The notes beneath the pieces were generated by a model. That model made no database searches. It was not told where the DNA came from and was given only the letters and a program-made list of their open reading frames with translations. Positions 17,543 through 26,364 of a stretch of DNA of 64,000 nucleotides are shown piece by piece. Source of the DNA: Cytophagaceae bacterium (GTDB taxonomy: Bacteria; Bacteroidota; Bacteroidia; Cytophagales; Cytophagaceae); contig JALONH010000003.1 in the NCBI GenBank assembly GCA_025455005.1, positions 165,387 through 229,386 on the forward strand, read 5' to 3'. A program made the translations under genes and the position numbers. Position 1 is the first letter of the stretch, and each line of letters begins with the position of its first letter.

Positions 17543-18153
17543 TGTTTTCGTTTAAAATATAACGTATACCATTTTTGTTGAATTTTAGCTTCTTCACAAA
17601 TCCCGTTTACATAAGTATAAGTATTGGTATTTCCGTCCGGAAACGTGATGCTATAGGTATGATTTATACCACTGATAGCACAACTTTGTAAAAAATTTTC
17701 TGTGAATAACCGCTGTCCTGTTTTCGGTTCTTTATGGTAAAGACAAGCTACAGAATAGTCGATCATGGTGTCTTTTGTTATTCGTAGATTATCTTTTTCT
17801 TGAAATCTATAAAAGCGGTCTGCCCCAAGAGTTACTTGATTAAAACGTTGAGTGTCGGAATTTACTACGTTGATTAATTTTGAATAATATAATTTTGAAC
17901 CGGAATACTTTGAATATAAGGTATAGTGTACGTTAATTTTCTTTATAACTTGAACGTCTACTTTAGAATCTATAATATAAACCATCATGCCGGATGCGGT
18001 ATAATTTCGTTGTATGCATTTTAAATACCCAATAGTAGAATTACCTAACACAATATCATAATTTAATATGGACTCTTCATAGGGTGATGGATTGGAAGAG
18101 CAAAGTAGGAACATACCAATAGTAATTAAAAAAATACGAAAACAGTTTACCAT
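17539..18153 (-). CDS. DUF6134-like exported protein
   Basis: 204 residues with an N-terminal signal peptide (FLITIGMFLLCSSNPS; the LCSS may be a lipobox). The body, starting YDIVLGNSTIGYLKCIQ and rich in beta strands with LGADRFYRFQEKDNLRI and the CLYHKEPKTGQRLFTEN segment, resembles DUF6134, a family of exported proteins of unknown role. Monocistronic, divergent from the AsmA gene. Confidence 0.55.
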   Translation of the reverse strand: MVNCFRIFLITIGMFLLCSSNPSPYEESILNYDIVLGNSTIGYLKCIQRNYTASGMMVYIIDSKVDVQVIKKINVHYTLYSKYSGSKLYYSKLINVVNSDTQRFNQVTLGADRFYRFQEKDNLRITKDTMIDYSVACLYHKEPKTGQRLFTENFLQSCAISGINHTYSITFPDGNTNTYTYVNGICEEAKIQQKWYTLYFKRKH

Positions 18154-18213
18154 ACTAAAGGGACTATTTTATTTTTAAATGTATATTGTAAAGATATAAA
18201 AATATACGAAGGG

Positions 18214-20607
18214 ATGAAATGGTATATAAAAGTAGGCATAACAATACTTGCACTAGTCGTTCTTCTCACATTAGGTATAACATATTTTGTACACCAATAT
18301 AAAAATGAACTAATAGAAAAAAGTGTTACGGCTATCAACGCTACACTCGTTCAACCTATACAATTGGATACAGTAGAAGTGACTTTTTGGAAGCATTTTC
18401 CTAATATTGAAATCCAGTTATCAGGCGTTCGTATTCCAAAATCGAACTCTGACACTCGGATGTTGGCTTCTATTGGAAACTTAGTTGTACGCATTAAAAC
18501 CATACCATTTATTTTTAAAAAAATTGAAGTAGCTAAAGTGACCCTTCAAAGGGCCGATTTCCATTTGACAATAGATAAAGAAGGCACTTCGGATTTTGCA
18601 ATTTTTAAAAAACGATCAACACCTAAAGACTCTATCGCCAAAACTGTATTACCGGATGTGGCATTCGATAAAATAGTAATAGAGAAGGTACATTTTGTAT
18701 TTTTAGATGCCTTCAAACCTAAACAAATAGATACATATATAGCTAAAGGCAATCTATCTTTACATATCAATACGGATAGTATAACAGGGGATTGGAAAAG
18801 TAAAACCCGAATCAATCAGTTTCAACTAAAACCCGGTTCATTTTTAACACAAGCATTAGTAGATGTACAAACACATTTTAATTATAATTTATTTCAACCA
18901 TCTCTTGATTTAAACTCTGTAAAAATAATAGATGAAAAAAATGCTATTTTGGGGTCCATGCATTTTGATTTTGGTCAGCATCCACACTTAAATCTGAACT
19001 TACAAAGCAAACAATCAGATGTAATTTCTTTGTTAAACTGGTTGCCTAGAAAATGGACAAAGGTTATGGATAGTATTTCGTTAGAAGGAAAAATGACCTT
19101 TACTACTTCAATTCAGACATACTTACAACAAGGTAGTCAACCCAAAATTAAGGTGTCATTCCAATTGAAAGAGGCAAAAATAAAACCATTAGCGTTTCAG
19201 CTTCCTTTACAAGATGTAGAATTAATGGGAGAACTTCAGAATGATAGCAGCGGACGATTAGAAAGTTTTGAATTAAATATTAAAAAGTTGACAGCTCAAT
19301 TTGGAAAAACCGGAAAGTTTTTATCCAGCAATTGTTATGTTAAAAATTTTAAAGAACCCTATATTCAACTTTCAACTCAACTAACGTCAGATTTGAATGA
19401 TTTATTTCTATTCACTCATTTAAAGGAATATAAACAAGCAAAAGGATTGGTAAAAGTACATCTAACGTACGATGGAGATGTCAGCTATTGGATGAAACAA
19501 AAGGTAGGCAAGGGGGTATTTGGAGGATCTATACAATTTTCCAATGTGCTGTTTCAACTTAAAAATATGCAACAACCTGTAGAAAATATGAATGGTCAAT
19601 TATTAATAGGCGATCGACAGGTAGTGCTTAAAAATATTCAAATAAAAAAAGGGTCGTCTGATATAACGTTAAATGGAACCTGTAAAAACTTATATCGATC
19701 GATATATAAAAACATCCCGGGATTAGAAGTACAACTATCCGGTTATTCAAATGAACTTACATGGACAGACTTTGTTTCGCCATCCGGTAAATCTAAAAAG
19801 GATTCGAATCAATCGGTTCCTTTACAACATTTAATCCAATGGAATAAGGATAGTCTTCAGATGCCGTATGGATTGACAGGTACTATCGATTTGTATTTTA
19901 AAAAAGTTAAAGCATATCGATTTAATGCAAGTGATTTAAGCATTCGCCTTAAGGTTACACCTCAAAAAATTGATTTAGTAGAATCCATGAAGACAATGAA
20001 AGGGTCGATTGCTATAACGTCATTGATACAGCCCCAAAAGCAATTTTTAAAGTATCAAACACAGATGACATTTAAACATGTAGTGTTACCTGAATTATTT
20101 AAAGCATTTAATTCTTTTAAACAAAAAATAATTACACCGGACAATATTCTTGGCCGTATGAGTGGAAATTATTCATTTGTATTTTATATGAATCATAAAC
20201 TGGAGATAGATACTTCATTATTTAGTGGGAAAGGTTCGTGTTCCATTAAAGGACTTGTCCTTAAAAATGTAGAACCTCTTGTCAAAGCAGGGCAGTTTGT
20301 TCCGGGTAAACGGGATTTTAGTAATGTAACATCAGAAGAAATTAAAAACAGTCTTCGGATGTCGGGAAATACAATTTATATAGATCGTACTTTAATTCAT
20401 ACCAATATTGCTGTCATTTATATTGAGGGAAAACTTCCGTTAAAAGGAATAGCCACGTTTGATTTAAGAATACCTATTAAAAATTTAGTAGGGTTTAAGT
20501 CAAAAGATGTAGTGTTAACCAACGATTCGAAAGCCGGTATTTCCATTCCTGTTCACATCGAAGGACAGCCGGGGAAAATGAGCGGAACATCAAAACCGAC
20601 GAAGTAA
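18214..20607 (+). CDS. AsmA family protein
   Basis: 797 residues: one N-terminal membrane anchor (about 5-28), the AsmA N-terminal block (SVTAINATLVQPIQLDTVEVTFWKHFPNIEIQLSGVRI), a long beta-rich middle, and a C-terminal AsmA_2-like segment (FSGKGSCSIKGLVLKNVEPL ... GIATFDLRIPIKNL). AsmA-like proteins bridge inner and outer membrane and are implicated in phospholipid transport. It stands alone between divergent and convergent neighbours; its 3' end is 2 bp from that of pyrE. Confidence 0.82.
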   Translation: MKWYIKVGITILALVVLLTLGITYFVHQYKNELIEKSVTAINATLVQPIQLDTVEVTFWKHFPNIEIQLSGVRIPKSNSDTRMLASIGNLVVRIKTIPFIFKKIEVAKVTLQRADFHLTIDKEGTSDFAIFKKRSTPKDSIAKTVLPDVAFDKIVIEKVHFVFLDAFKPKQIDTYIAKGNLSLHINTDSITGDWKSKTRINQFQLKPGSFLTQALVDVQTHFNYNLFQPSLDLNSVKIIDEKNAILGSMHFDFGQHPHLNLNLQSKQSDVISLLNWLPRKWTKVMDSISLEGKMTFTTSIQTYLQQGSQPKIKVSFQLKEAKIKPLAFQLPLQDVELMGELQNDSSGRLESFELNIKKLTAQFGKTGKFLSSNCYVKNFKEPYIQLSTQLTSDLNDLFLFTHLKEYKQAKGLVKVHLTYDGDVSYWMKQKVGKGVFGGSIQFSNVLFQLKNMQQPVENMNGQLLIGDRQVVLKNIQIKKGSSDITLNGTCKNLYRSIYKNIPGLEVQLSGYSNELTWTDFVSPSGKSKKDSNQSVPLQHLIQWNKDSLQMPYGLTGTIDLYFKKVKAYRFNASDLSIRLKVTPQKIDLVESMKTMKGSIAITSLIQPQKQFLKYQTQMTFKHVVLPELFKAFNSFKQKIITPDNILGRMSGNYSFVFYMNHKLEIDTSLFSGKGSCSIKGLVLKNVEPLVKAGQFVPGKRDFSNVTSEEIKNSLRMSGNTIYIDRTLIHTNIAVIYIEGKLPLKGIATFDLRIPIKNLVGFKSKDVVLTNDSKAGISIPVHIEGQPGKMSGTSKPTK

Positions 20608-20609
20608 AT

Positions 20610-21239
20610 TTATTTTCTCCAAACAGAAGGATTGGCTCTCCAGTCTTGTAAAGTTTGTAAGTCCTTCGTATTTACGTAACCTAAGCCTATGGCTTCTTGA
20701 AGTAAGCTTTCATAATTCGATAAGGTGACTAAAGGTACAGAAGCTGAAGTAAAGTTTTCTGTAGCAATATCAAAGCCGTATGTAAAAATAGCTACCATCC
20801 CTAAAACCTCTACACCTGCTGAACGAAGCGCCTCAATTGCTTTCAAAGAAGAGCCACCGGTAGAGACTAAGTCTTCAATAACCACAACCTTTTGACCAGG
20901 GTGCACTTTCCCTTCAATTTGATTTCCCATTCCATGGTCTTTGGGTTTAGGACGAACATAAAACATAGGCAAGTTTAATAGATCCGCAACTAAAGCACCT
21001 TGAGGTATCCCTGCTGTTGCTACCCCTGCTATACCTTCTACTGTTGGGAAATGTTTTTGAATGGCTTTGGCCAATCCTTCTTTAATGAGCGTTCTAGCTT
21101 TGGGTGAAGACAATGTTAATCGGTTATCACAATAGATAGGTGAATTCCATCCGGAAGCCCATTGAAAAGGTTGGTCCGGTCTTAATTGGACAGCTTTTAA
21201 ATCTAATAGAGCTTTAGCAATTTCTGAAGCGTAGTTCAT
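20610..21239 (-). CDS. pyrE: Orotate phosphoribosyltransferase
   Basis: Adds PRPP to orotate in de novo UMP synthesis. 209 residues; the PRPP motif VVVIEDLVSTGGSSLKA, the YVRPKPKDHGMGNQIEG flexible loop with catalytic Lys and the FQWASGWNSPIYCDNR N-terminus are typical. A -7 box TATTTTTG lies 15 bp upstream of the ATG. Monocistronic. Confidence 0.95.
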   Translation of the reverse strand: MNYASEIAKALLDLKAVQLRPDQPFQWASGWNSPIYCDNRLTLSSPKARTLIKEGLAKAIQKHFPTVEGIAGVATAGIPQGALVADLLNLPMFYVRPKPKDHGMGNQIEGKVHPGQKVVVIEDLVSTGGSSLKAIEALRSAGVEVLGMVAIFTYGFDIATENFTSASVPLVTLSNYESLLQEAIGLGYVNTKDLQTLQDWRANPSVWRK

Positions 21240-21254
21240 ACCTGAAGATTTTTA

Positions 21255-21262
21255 CAAAAATA
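21255..21262 (-). promoter_or_regulatory. Bacteroidota -7 box upstream of pyrE
   Basis: TATTTTTG on the minus strand, 15 bp from the pyrE start codon. No -33 element at the usual distance. Confidence 0.4.
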
Positions 21263-21362
21263 CTAGATTTTAACAAGTTTATATTCGTTGTTTATAATTC
21301 TTTAGTCAGCAGCATAGTTTTATTCATATACTTTACTAATTTGTCCACTCATACGCTCTGGC

Positions 21363-22043
21363 ATGAAACTGTTTTTAAACGATAAACCCATTAAGGTAAT
21401 AGCTTTTATTCCTAACGTACCCTTGTATTCCTATCAGGAAATCATTCGACAAGGGGAGGAGGTTTTATCGTCACGTTTGAAAGGGGACGTCTATATAGAA
21501 AATGTCACTCCCAGACAAATTGAACGAATCATTGCTTTATTGGAAATAAAAAAATTAAAAGACTTAACATCCATTACTCTAGCAGCCGAAGATTATACCT
21601 TCACCACTAGCTTTATAAAAGATCAGTTTAAAATAATCAAAGCTTCCGGAGGTGTTGTTCGTAAGAATGATAAAATATTAATGATTTATCGATTAGGTAA
21701 ATGGGATTTACCAAAAGGTAAGTTGAAGAAGAAAGAAGACTCTTTAAAAGGCGCCAAACGTGAGGTAGAGGAAGAGTGCAGTATTCGGGTTGAAGTTAAA
21801 GAAAAACTATGCTCTACGTGGCATTCCTATATACGAAAAGGTAAGCGGCTACTTAAAAAAACAGATTGGTATATTATGTATTGCACAGACGATAGTAATA
21901 TGCAACCTCAAGTAGAAGAGTTTATTGATGAAGTGAAATGGATGTCTTATAAAGAAGTACAGAAGGTTGTACGAGAGTCTTATGCCTCTATTCGAGAAGT
22001 TTCGGAAGAATTTTATAGGTTACATTCCGATTTGGTAAGGTAA
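21363..22043 (+). CDS. Nudix hydrolase domain protein (226 residues)
   Basis: An approximately 90-residue N-terminal region without clear homology is followed by a Nudix domain: GGVVRKNDKILMIYRLGKWDLPKGKLKKKE, with the Nudix box GKLKKKEDSLKGAKREVEEEC at about 118-138. Substrate unknown; the LPKGKLKKGE-type box is found in Ap4A or diphosphoinositol-polyphosphate hydrolases. It converges on coaD and overlaps it by 24 bp. Confidence 0.85.
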   Translation: MKLFLNDKPIKVIAFIPNVPLYSYQEIIRQGEEVLSSRLKGDVYIENVTPRQIERIIALLEIKKLKDLTSITLAAEDYTFTTSFIKDQFKIIKASGGVVRKNDKILMIYRLGKWDLPKGKLKKKEDSLKGAKREVEEECSIRVEVKEKLCSTWHSYIRKGKRLLKKTDWYIMYCTDDSNMQPQVEEFIDEVKWMSYKEVQKVVRESYASIREVSEEFYRLHSDLVR

Positions 22044-22481
22044 AAAACCTTCTACGTTTCCATTGTGTTTATGTATATCTCGAACTAAACTGGAACTGAT
22101 GTGAGCCAAAGATGGATTGGTTATTATAAAAATAGTTTCCAATTCTGACCATAAATATTTATTGGCTTGACAGATGGTATTTTCATATTCAAAGTCTGTC
22201 GTGTTCCGCAAACCTCTAATTAGGTAATGGGCCTCTTGTTCTTTAGCAAAAGTTGCCGTTAAACCACTAAAGACTTTTACTTTTACTTGAGGAGCGTGTT
22301 TGAAGCATGACTCTATTTTAGGAATTATAAACTCTGTTGAGAAGTATCGTTGTTTGTTACTATTAGTTCCAATTCCAATAATAATCTCATCGAATAAAGG
22401 TAAGGCTCTACGAACAATATCCTCATGGCCTAGAGTAAATGGATCAAAAGAACCCGGGAATATGGCTTTTCGTGGTATCAT
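22020..22481 (-). CDS. coaD: Phosphopantetheine adenylyltransferase
   Basis: Penultimate step of coenzyme A synthesis (4-phosphopantetheine + ATP to dephospho-CoA). 153 residues; nucleotidyltransferase motif GSFDPFTLGHEDI near the N-terminus, the YLIRGLRNTTDFEYE loop and the C-terminal HISSSLVRDI are all canonical. The start codon's first base is shared with the last base of the DUF3822 stop, so the two genes are coupled. That pairing is a known Bacteroidota arrangement. Confidence 0.95.
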   Translation of the reverse strand: MIPRKAIFPGSFDPFTLGHEDIVRRALPLFDEIIIGIGTNSNKQRYFSTEFIIPKIESCFKHAPQVKVKVFSGLTATFAKEQEAHYLIRGLRNTTDFEYENTICQANKYLWSELETIFIITNPSLAHISSSLVRDIHKHNGNVEGFLPYQIGM

Positions 22482-23380
22482 TATGCGCTACATAAGTGCA
22501 TGGAAAATAAATCAAAATATCGATGTTCAAAGATGTCATCAAATTGGTAACTAAAACGCAAAGAGGACGGTTTGTCACCAAATGAGATGTGTCGGATGTA
22601 CCGATATAATTTACTAAAAGAATCTGAATCCGGAGTAATTTCTCCCCATATTTTTACCGGAACTGTTTCCGGATTTAATTGGAGTTGATCAAAGACAAAT
22701 AATACGAAATATACAAAATCTTCACTACTCGAAAATCCGAAACTGTTGCAAAAAAGGAGCTGATCACCTTTTTTTACTACTATGGTAAGAAAATATTGCT
22801 CAACTTGTATATAGACTGTAGGCGTTAATTCAGATACAGACGGCTGAAGTAAAATACCCTCAATCATCGATGCTGTATGGTGAATAAATTGAACAGAACG
22901 AGTGGGGTATCGATCTTCAAACCATTTTTTCAAGTCTTTGTCTACTGAAAAAATATTAATAGCATCCGTCTGGTTTTGCTTGAAATATAAATAATCCGTA
23001 GCAGGAGAGGAGGCAACAGAACTTGTTAAGGATAAATATTCTTTGATGTAGTCTTTTTCAAAAAGAGATTCCGGAATTAGCGAAAATTGAGTGTCTTTTA
23101 TGGCAACCGTGATGGATTTCCAATAGCCTGCTTTTAACAAAGTATGATCTTCGAATAATAAATCGAGTTGCTCTACTAAATCATAAGTAGAATAGACATC
23201 ATTTAGATGATAGTCCTCCATCCGAAGGCATCGATTTTGTTCGCTGTCTACAATACATAATCTAAAAATCTTTTGATTGATTTGAAACGATAAGTGATAT
23301 TGACTTAATAAATCCACTTCCAACCGGTCGTCTTTTATGGATTGCATTAATCGATATTTTATTAAAGATTCACTAATCAT
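22481..23380 (-). CDS. DUF3822 family protein
   Basis: 299-residue protein of the DUF3822 family, regularly found directly upstream of coaD in Bacteroidota. The predicted fold is actin-like/ASKHA by its repeated beta-beta-alpha pattern (YHLSFQINQKIFRLCIVD ... PTVYIQVEQYFLTIVVKKGDQLLFCNSFGFSSSEDFVYFVLFVFDQL). Function unknown; a link with CoA synthesis is inferred from synteny only. The N-terminus MISESLIKYRL is the only plausible start. Confidence 0.75.
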   Translation of the reverse strand: MISESLIKYRLMQSIKDDRLEVDLLSQYHLSFQINQKIFRLCIVDSEQNRCLRMEDYHLNDVYSTYDLVEQLDLLFEDHTLLKAGYWKSITVAIKDTQFSLIPESLFEKDYIKEYLSLTSSVASSPATDYLYFKQNQTDAINIFSVDKDLKKWFEDRYPTRSVQFIHHTASMIEGILLQPSVSELTPTVYIQVEQYFLTIVVKKGDQLLFCNSFGFSSSEDFVYFVLFVFDQLQLNPETVPVKIWGEITPDSDSFSKLYRYIRHISFGDKPSSLRFSYQFDDIFEHRYFDLFSMHLCSA

Positions 23381-23537
23381 GTTTTAATGTTCGTAAAATA
23401 AAACGTAACAAGTTTTGGATTATCAATAGTAGCTTTTTGTTAACTTCCATTCTCCAGAATGAATAATATGCAGTTCGTTTTTTACCCCTAACCTCAAAAT
23501 ATAGATTTATATTTAAGTTGTAGTGGAAAACTACTAA

Positions 23538-23582
23538 TTAACAAATTGCACTATAGATATAGCAGTGTAAATAATTTGTTAA
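23538..23582. repeat. 45-bp imperfect palindrome in the 23.4-23.66 kb gap
   Basis: Perfect 10-bp arms TTAACAAATT (23538-23547) and AATTTGTTAA (23573-23582) with an inner CACT/AGTG pair. It lies in the 276-bp gap between DUF3822 and a Nudix gene, which contains no gene or terminator-like T-run that I can recognise. Confidence 0.6.
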
Positions 23583-23614
23583 ATTTAGAATATTATTTTG
23601 TATAAAAGAAGTTG

Positions 23615-23635
23615 TGTGGATAAGTATGTGGATTG
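23615..23635 (-). other. Two DnaA-box-like motifs
   Basis: On the minus strand 23615-23623 reads TTATCCACA, the exact consensus DnaA box; 12 bp along, 23627-23635 reads CAATCCACA (7 of 9). A third near match (8 of 9) overlaps the palindrome just upstream. One perfect nonamer can occur by chance, so this is only suggestive. Confidence 0.3.
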
Positions 23636-23656
23636 TTTTGTTCCTAATAATTCAAT

Positions 23657-24145
23657 TTATGGAATTTGATTTAGGCAAGTAGGCAATGTGGGAAATGAGC
23701 CCTTCATCCAGAGTTGAACCACAGGATGAAGAGCGTTGCTATCTTCTTTTTTTAATTCCTCTCGGTTCATCCACCGTAATTCAGTTAAAATAGGGGTATC
23801 AAGGGACATTTCGGGATCGGATCCAAGAATACCTGTAGAGGTGGACGTTATTCGAAAGAATAGTTCTACTGCGTGTAAAGGAAGTTTAAGGTATTCATGA
23901 ATATAAACCAATTCTTTAATTTCAATTTGCATGTTACTTTCTTCTAAAAGTTCTCTCTGTAGTGCATCCGTTATTCGTTCGCCATATTGAACACCACCTC
24001 CAGGTGGAATCCAGATGTAACCGGGGGATTCAATTGAATGGTGCCGTATTAAAAGTAGCGCATTGTTTCGTTCACACAGTCCACAAACACGAATTCGTAG
24101 TCGGTTTCCAAAGTTTTTAATAATTTCTTCTGTAATTTCGCTCAT
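23657..24145 (-). CDS. Nudix hydrolase (162 residues)
   Basis: Nudix domain with box GGVQYGERITDALQRELLEES at about residues 50-70, preceded by IWIPPGGG. The general form (substrate loop PPGGGVQYGE) is that of MutT-like or nucleotide-sugar Nudix enzymes; the substrate is not deducible. The ATG is separated by a single base from the ATG of the divergent helicase gene, so the promoter of each must lie inside the other's coding sequence. Confidence 0.85.
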   Translation of the reverse strand: MSEITEEIIKNFGNRLRIRVCGLCERNNALLLIRHHSIESPGYIWIPPGGGVQYGERITDALQRELLEESNMQIEIKELVYIHEYLKLPLHAVELFFRITSTSTGILGSDPEMSLDTPILTELRWMNREELKKEDSNALHPVVQLWMKGSFPTLPTCLNQIP

Positions 24146-24146
24146 A

Positions 24147-25553
24147 ATGCAAGGGTCTACTTCTATAGCTTCTTATTTACCGGGAGAACCAACACCGTCT
24201 CAACAAATCGCTATTCGTTCATTAGAACGTTTTTGCAAGGTGTCTTCTGATTCCAAATATACTTTTTTGTTAAGAGGTTACGCCGGTACGGGTAAAACTA
24301 CGTTAACGTCAGCATTAGTACATTTTTGGAAAACAAGTGGAAGGCCTGTAGTTCTATTGGCGCCTACCGGACGCGCTGCAAAGGTCATGAGTAAATATAC
24401 CGGAATGCCTGCTTATACTTTACATAAATATATGTATAAATGGCAAGAAGATGCTAATGTTTCAGAATGGTCGTTTATGCGTAAACCGAACCTACTACAA
24501 AAGACTTTGTTTGTAGTGGATGAATCTTCCATGATTTCAAATGATGCAGGTTATGGAAGGGTAGGTTTATTAACCGACTTAATCCGTTTTGTATTTGAGC
24601 ACCCTTCGAATAAACTCATTTTTATAGGTGACGACGCTCAATTACCCCCTGTTCACCAAACCGAGAGTCCGGCATTAAGAATAGATCAAATAAAGTCTTT
24701 GGGAATACCTGTTGTAGATGAAGCCATTCTTACAGATGTAGTTCGACAAGAGCAACAGTCCGGTATATTATATAATGCAACTAATCTTCGACTTCTTATA
24801 CAACAGCGATCCAATAGCCTTTGTTTTCATACCAAAGGGTTTGCTGATTTTTATCAAATGACCGGTGAACGATTGGAAGATGGGTTGCGCTATGCCTATC
24901 ATCACTTTGGAAAAGAAGAAACAATAATTTTATGTAGAAGTAATGCTGCAGCTACTCAATACAACAAATACATTCGTCAAACTATTTTTTTTTCTGATAA
25001 TGAAATTGATGCTGGGGATGTTTTAATGGTTATTAAAAACAATTATACTACATTACCTAAGGGACATCCCTTACAATTTTTAGCTAATGGGGAGTTTATG
25101 GAAATTAAACGCGTGATTCGAATGGAGGAAGCTTATGGTCATCGTTTTGCGGATGTTGAAGTTCGTTTTCCGGATACGGCAAATGAGATGTCGGTTAGTA
25201 TTACTATACTATTGGATACCTTGCATTCCAAAGAGGCTGCTTTATCCACAGAAGCATGGAAAAATATGCTTAATGCAGCATCAAAGGAGTATGGTGTCCT
25301 GAATAATAAAGAAGAACAAGCCCAAGCCTTAGCGGATGATAAATATTTACATGCCGTTCAAGTTAAATTCGCTTACGCGTTAACTGTACATAAATCACAA
25401 GGTGGCCAGTGGGATATCGTATTTGTAGACCAAGGGTATCTAACCGACGATAAAGTAGATACAGAATGGTACAGATGGCTCTATACTGCAATTACAAGGG
25501 GGAAAAAACAGGTTTTTTTGCTTAATTTTAAAGAATCATTTTTTCAAAATTGA
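24147..25553 (+). CDS. RecD-like ATP-dependent DNA helicase (SF1B)
   Basis: 468 residues from the ATG at 24147. Walker A GYAGTGKTT (K50), a Q-motif-like TPSQQIAI upstream, motif Ia APTGRAAKVMSKYTG, Walker B VVDESSM, a motif III GDDAQLPPV, and the UvrD_C_2 region with ALTVHKSQGGQWD and YTAITRGKKQVFLL, as in RecD/RecD2. A stand-alone RecD-like enzyme common in Bacteroidota; probable role in DNA repair or replication. An upstream in-frame ATG at 24063 would place 28 extra residues over the Nudix gene and has no helicase homology, so I rejected it. Confidence 0.88.
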   Translation: MQGSTSIASYLPGEPTPSQQIAIRSLERFCKVSSDSKYTFLLRGYAGTGKTTLTSALVHFWKTSGRPVVLLAPTGRAAKVMSKYTGMPAYTLHKYMYKWQEDANVSEWSFMRKPNLLQKTLFVVDESSMISNDAGYGRVGLLTDLIRFVFEHPSNKLIFIGDDAQLPPVHQTESPALRIDQIKSLGIPVVDEAILTDVVRQEQQSGILYNATNLRLLIQQRSNSLCFHTKGFADFYQMTGERLEDGLRYAYHHFGKEETIILCRSNAAATQYNKYIRQTIFFSDNEIDAGDVLMVIKNNYTTLPKGHPLQFLANGEFMEIKRVIRMEEAYGHRFADVEVRFPDTANEMSVSITILLDTLHSKEAALSTEAWKNMLNAASKEYGVLNNKEEQAQALADDKYLHAVQVKFAYALTVHKSQGGQWDIVFVDQGYLTDDKVDTEWYRWLYTAITRGKKQVFLLNFKESFFQN

Positions 25554-25584
25554 CATTGGTTCGATAATTGTAGAAATCTTCAAT

Positions 25585-25977
25585 ATGACACGTACACTTA
25601 TTTTATTCTTGTTGGGTTATTTGTTTTCAGTTGCACTAAACGCGCAAACCTCCGGTCCACAATTTCAATTTGAGAAAAGAATTCATGACTTTGGAGAGGT
25701 AATTCAGGGTCAAACTGTTTCGTATACTTTTGTGTTTACCAATTCCGGAACGGATACATTAGTAATCAGTCGTGTTATTCCTAGTTGTGGTTGTACCGTA
25801 GCTGATACTTTTACAAAGGTAATTCCGCCTGGTCAAAAAGGAGAAATTTTAGTTCAGTTTAACTCAACCGGTAGAGTAGGGATAATTACAAAATCCTTAA
25901 CTATCCTTAGCAATATAGAAGCCACTGAACCAATGACCATAGCAATAAAAATTAATGTACTACTTCCTAAACCTTAA
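25585..25977 (+). CDS. DUF1573 domain protein (exported)
   Basis: 130 residues with a Sec signal peptide (LILFLLGYLFSVALNAQ) and one ASPM/SPD-2/Hydin-like beta domain: FEKRIHDFGEVIQGQTVSYTF, then SCGCT and IPPGQKGEILVQFNSTGR. DUF1573 proteins are abundant in Bacteroidota envelopes; function unknown. It starts 31 bp after the helicase and may be co-transcribed with it. Its stop codon shares TTAA with the convergent DUF423 gene. Confidence 0.85.
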   Translation: MTRTLILFLLGYLFSVALNAQTSGPQFQFEKRIHDFGEVIQGQTVSYTFVFTNSGTDTLVISRVIPSCGCTVADTFTKVIPPGQKGEILVQFNSTGRVGIITKSLTILSNIEATEPMTIAIKINVLLPKP

Positions 25978-26357
25978 GATTTAGGCCAGTAAGCTACTGC
26001 TAAGAATATCCATCCAACGATAAATGCCAAACCTCCTATGGGTGCTATTCTTCCCCAAAAATTATTTTGAGTAGCGCAAATCGTATAAAGAGAACCGGAA
26101 AAAAAAAGTATACCTATTCCAAATGCTATTCCGGACCATGATAACCATTTTGAAGTATTGGAGTCAGCCTGTAAAAGAAGTAATCCTACTAAAACGATTG
26201 CAATGGAATGATAGAATTGATACTCTACAGCTGTTTGATACACCTCTAGTTTGTCAATCGTTTTTAAATAAAGTTTCCATTTGTGTGCTCCAAATGCTCC
26301 TATCATCACCGTTAGTGCTCCTGCTAGACTTCCTATACTAATAAAGATTGATCCCAT
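25974..26357 (-). CDS. DUF423 family small membrane protein
   Basis: 127 residues, four predicted membrane segments, beginning MGSIFISIGSLAGALTVMIGAFGAHKWK, the conserved GAFGAH being diagnostic of DUF423 (YwdK/YgdD type). The start at 26357 is chosen because the upstream ATG would overlap the YggS gene and add a non-homologous leader. It lies 7 bp after the YggS stop, so the two are an operon. Function unknown. Confidence 0.85.
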   Translation of the reverse strand: MGSIFISIGSLAGALTVMIGAFGAHKWKLYLKTIDKLEVYQTAVEYQFYHSIAIVLVGLLLLQADSNTSKWLSWSGIAFGIGILFFSGSLYTICATQNNFWGRIAPIGGLAFIVGWIFLAVAYWPKS

Positions 26358-26364
26358 AATTTTA

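Noticed and set aside
24063..24146. Upstream in-frame extension of the RecD-like helicase
   Set aside because: Lies antisense to the conserved start of the Nudix gene and shows no helicase homology; the ATG at 24147 is sufficient.
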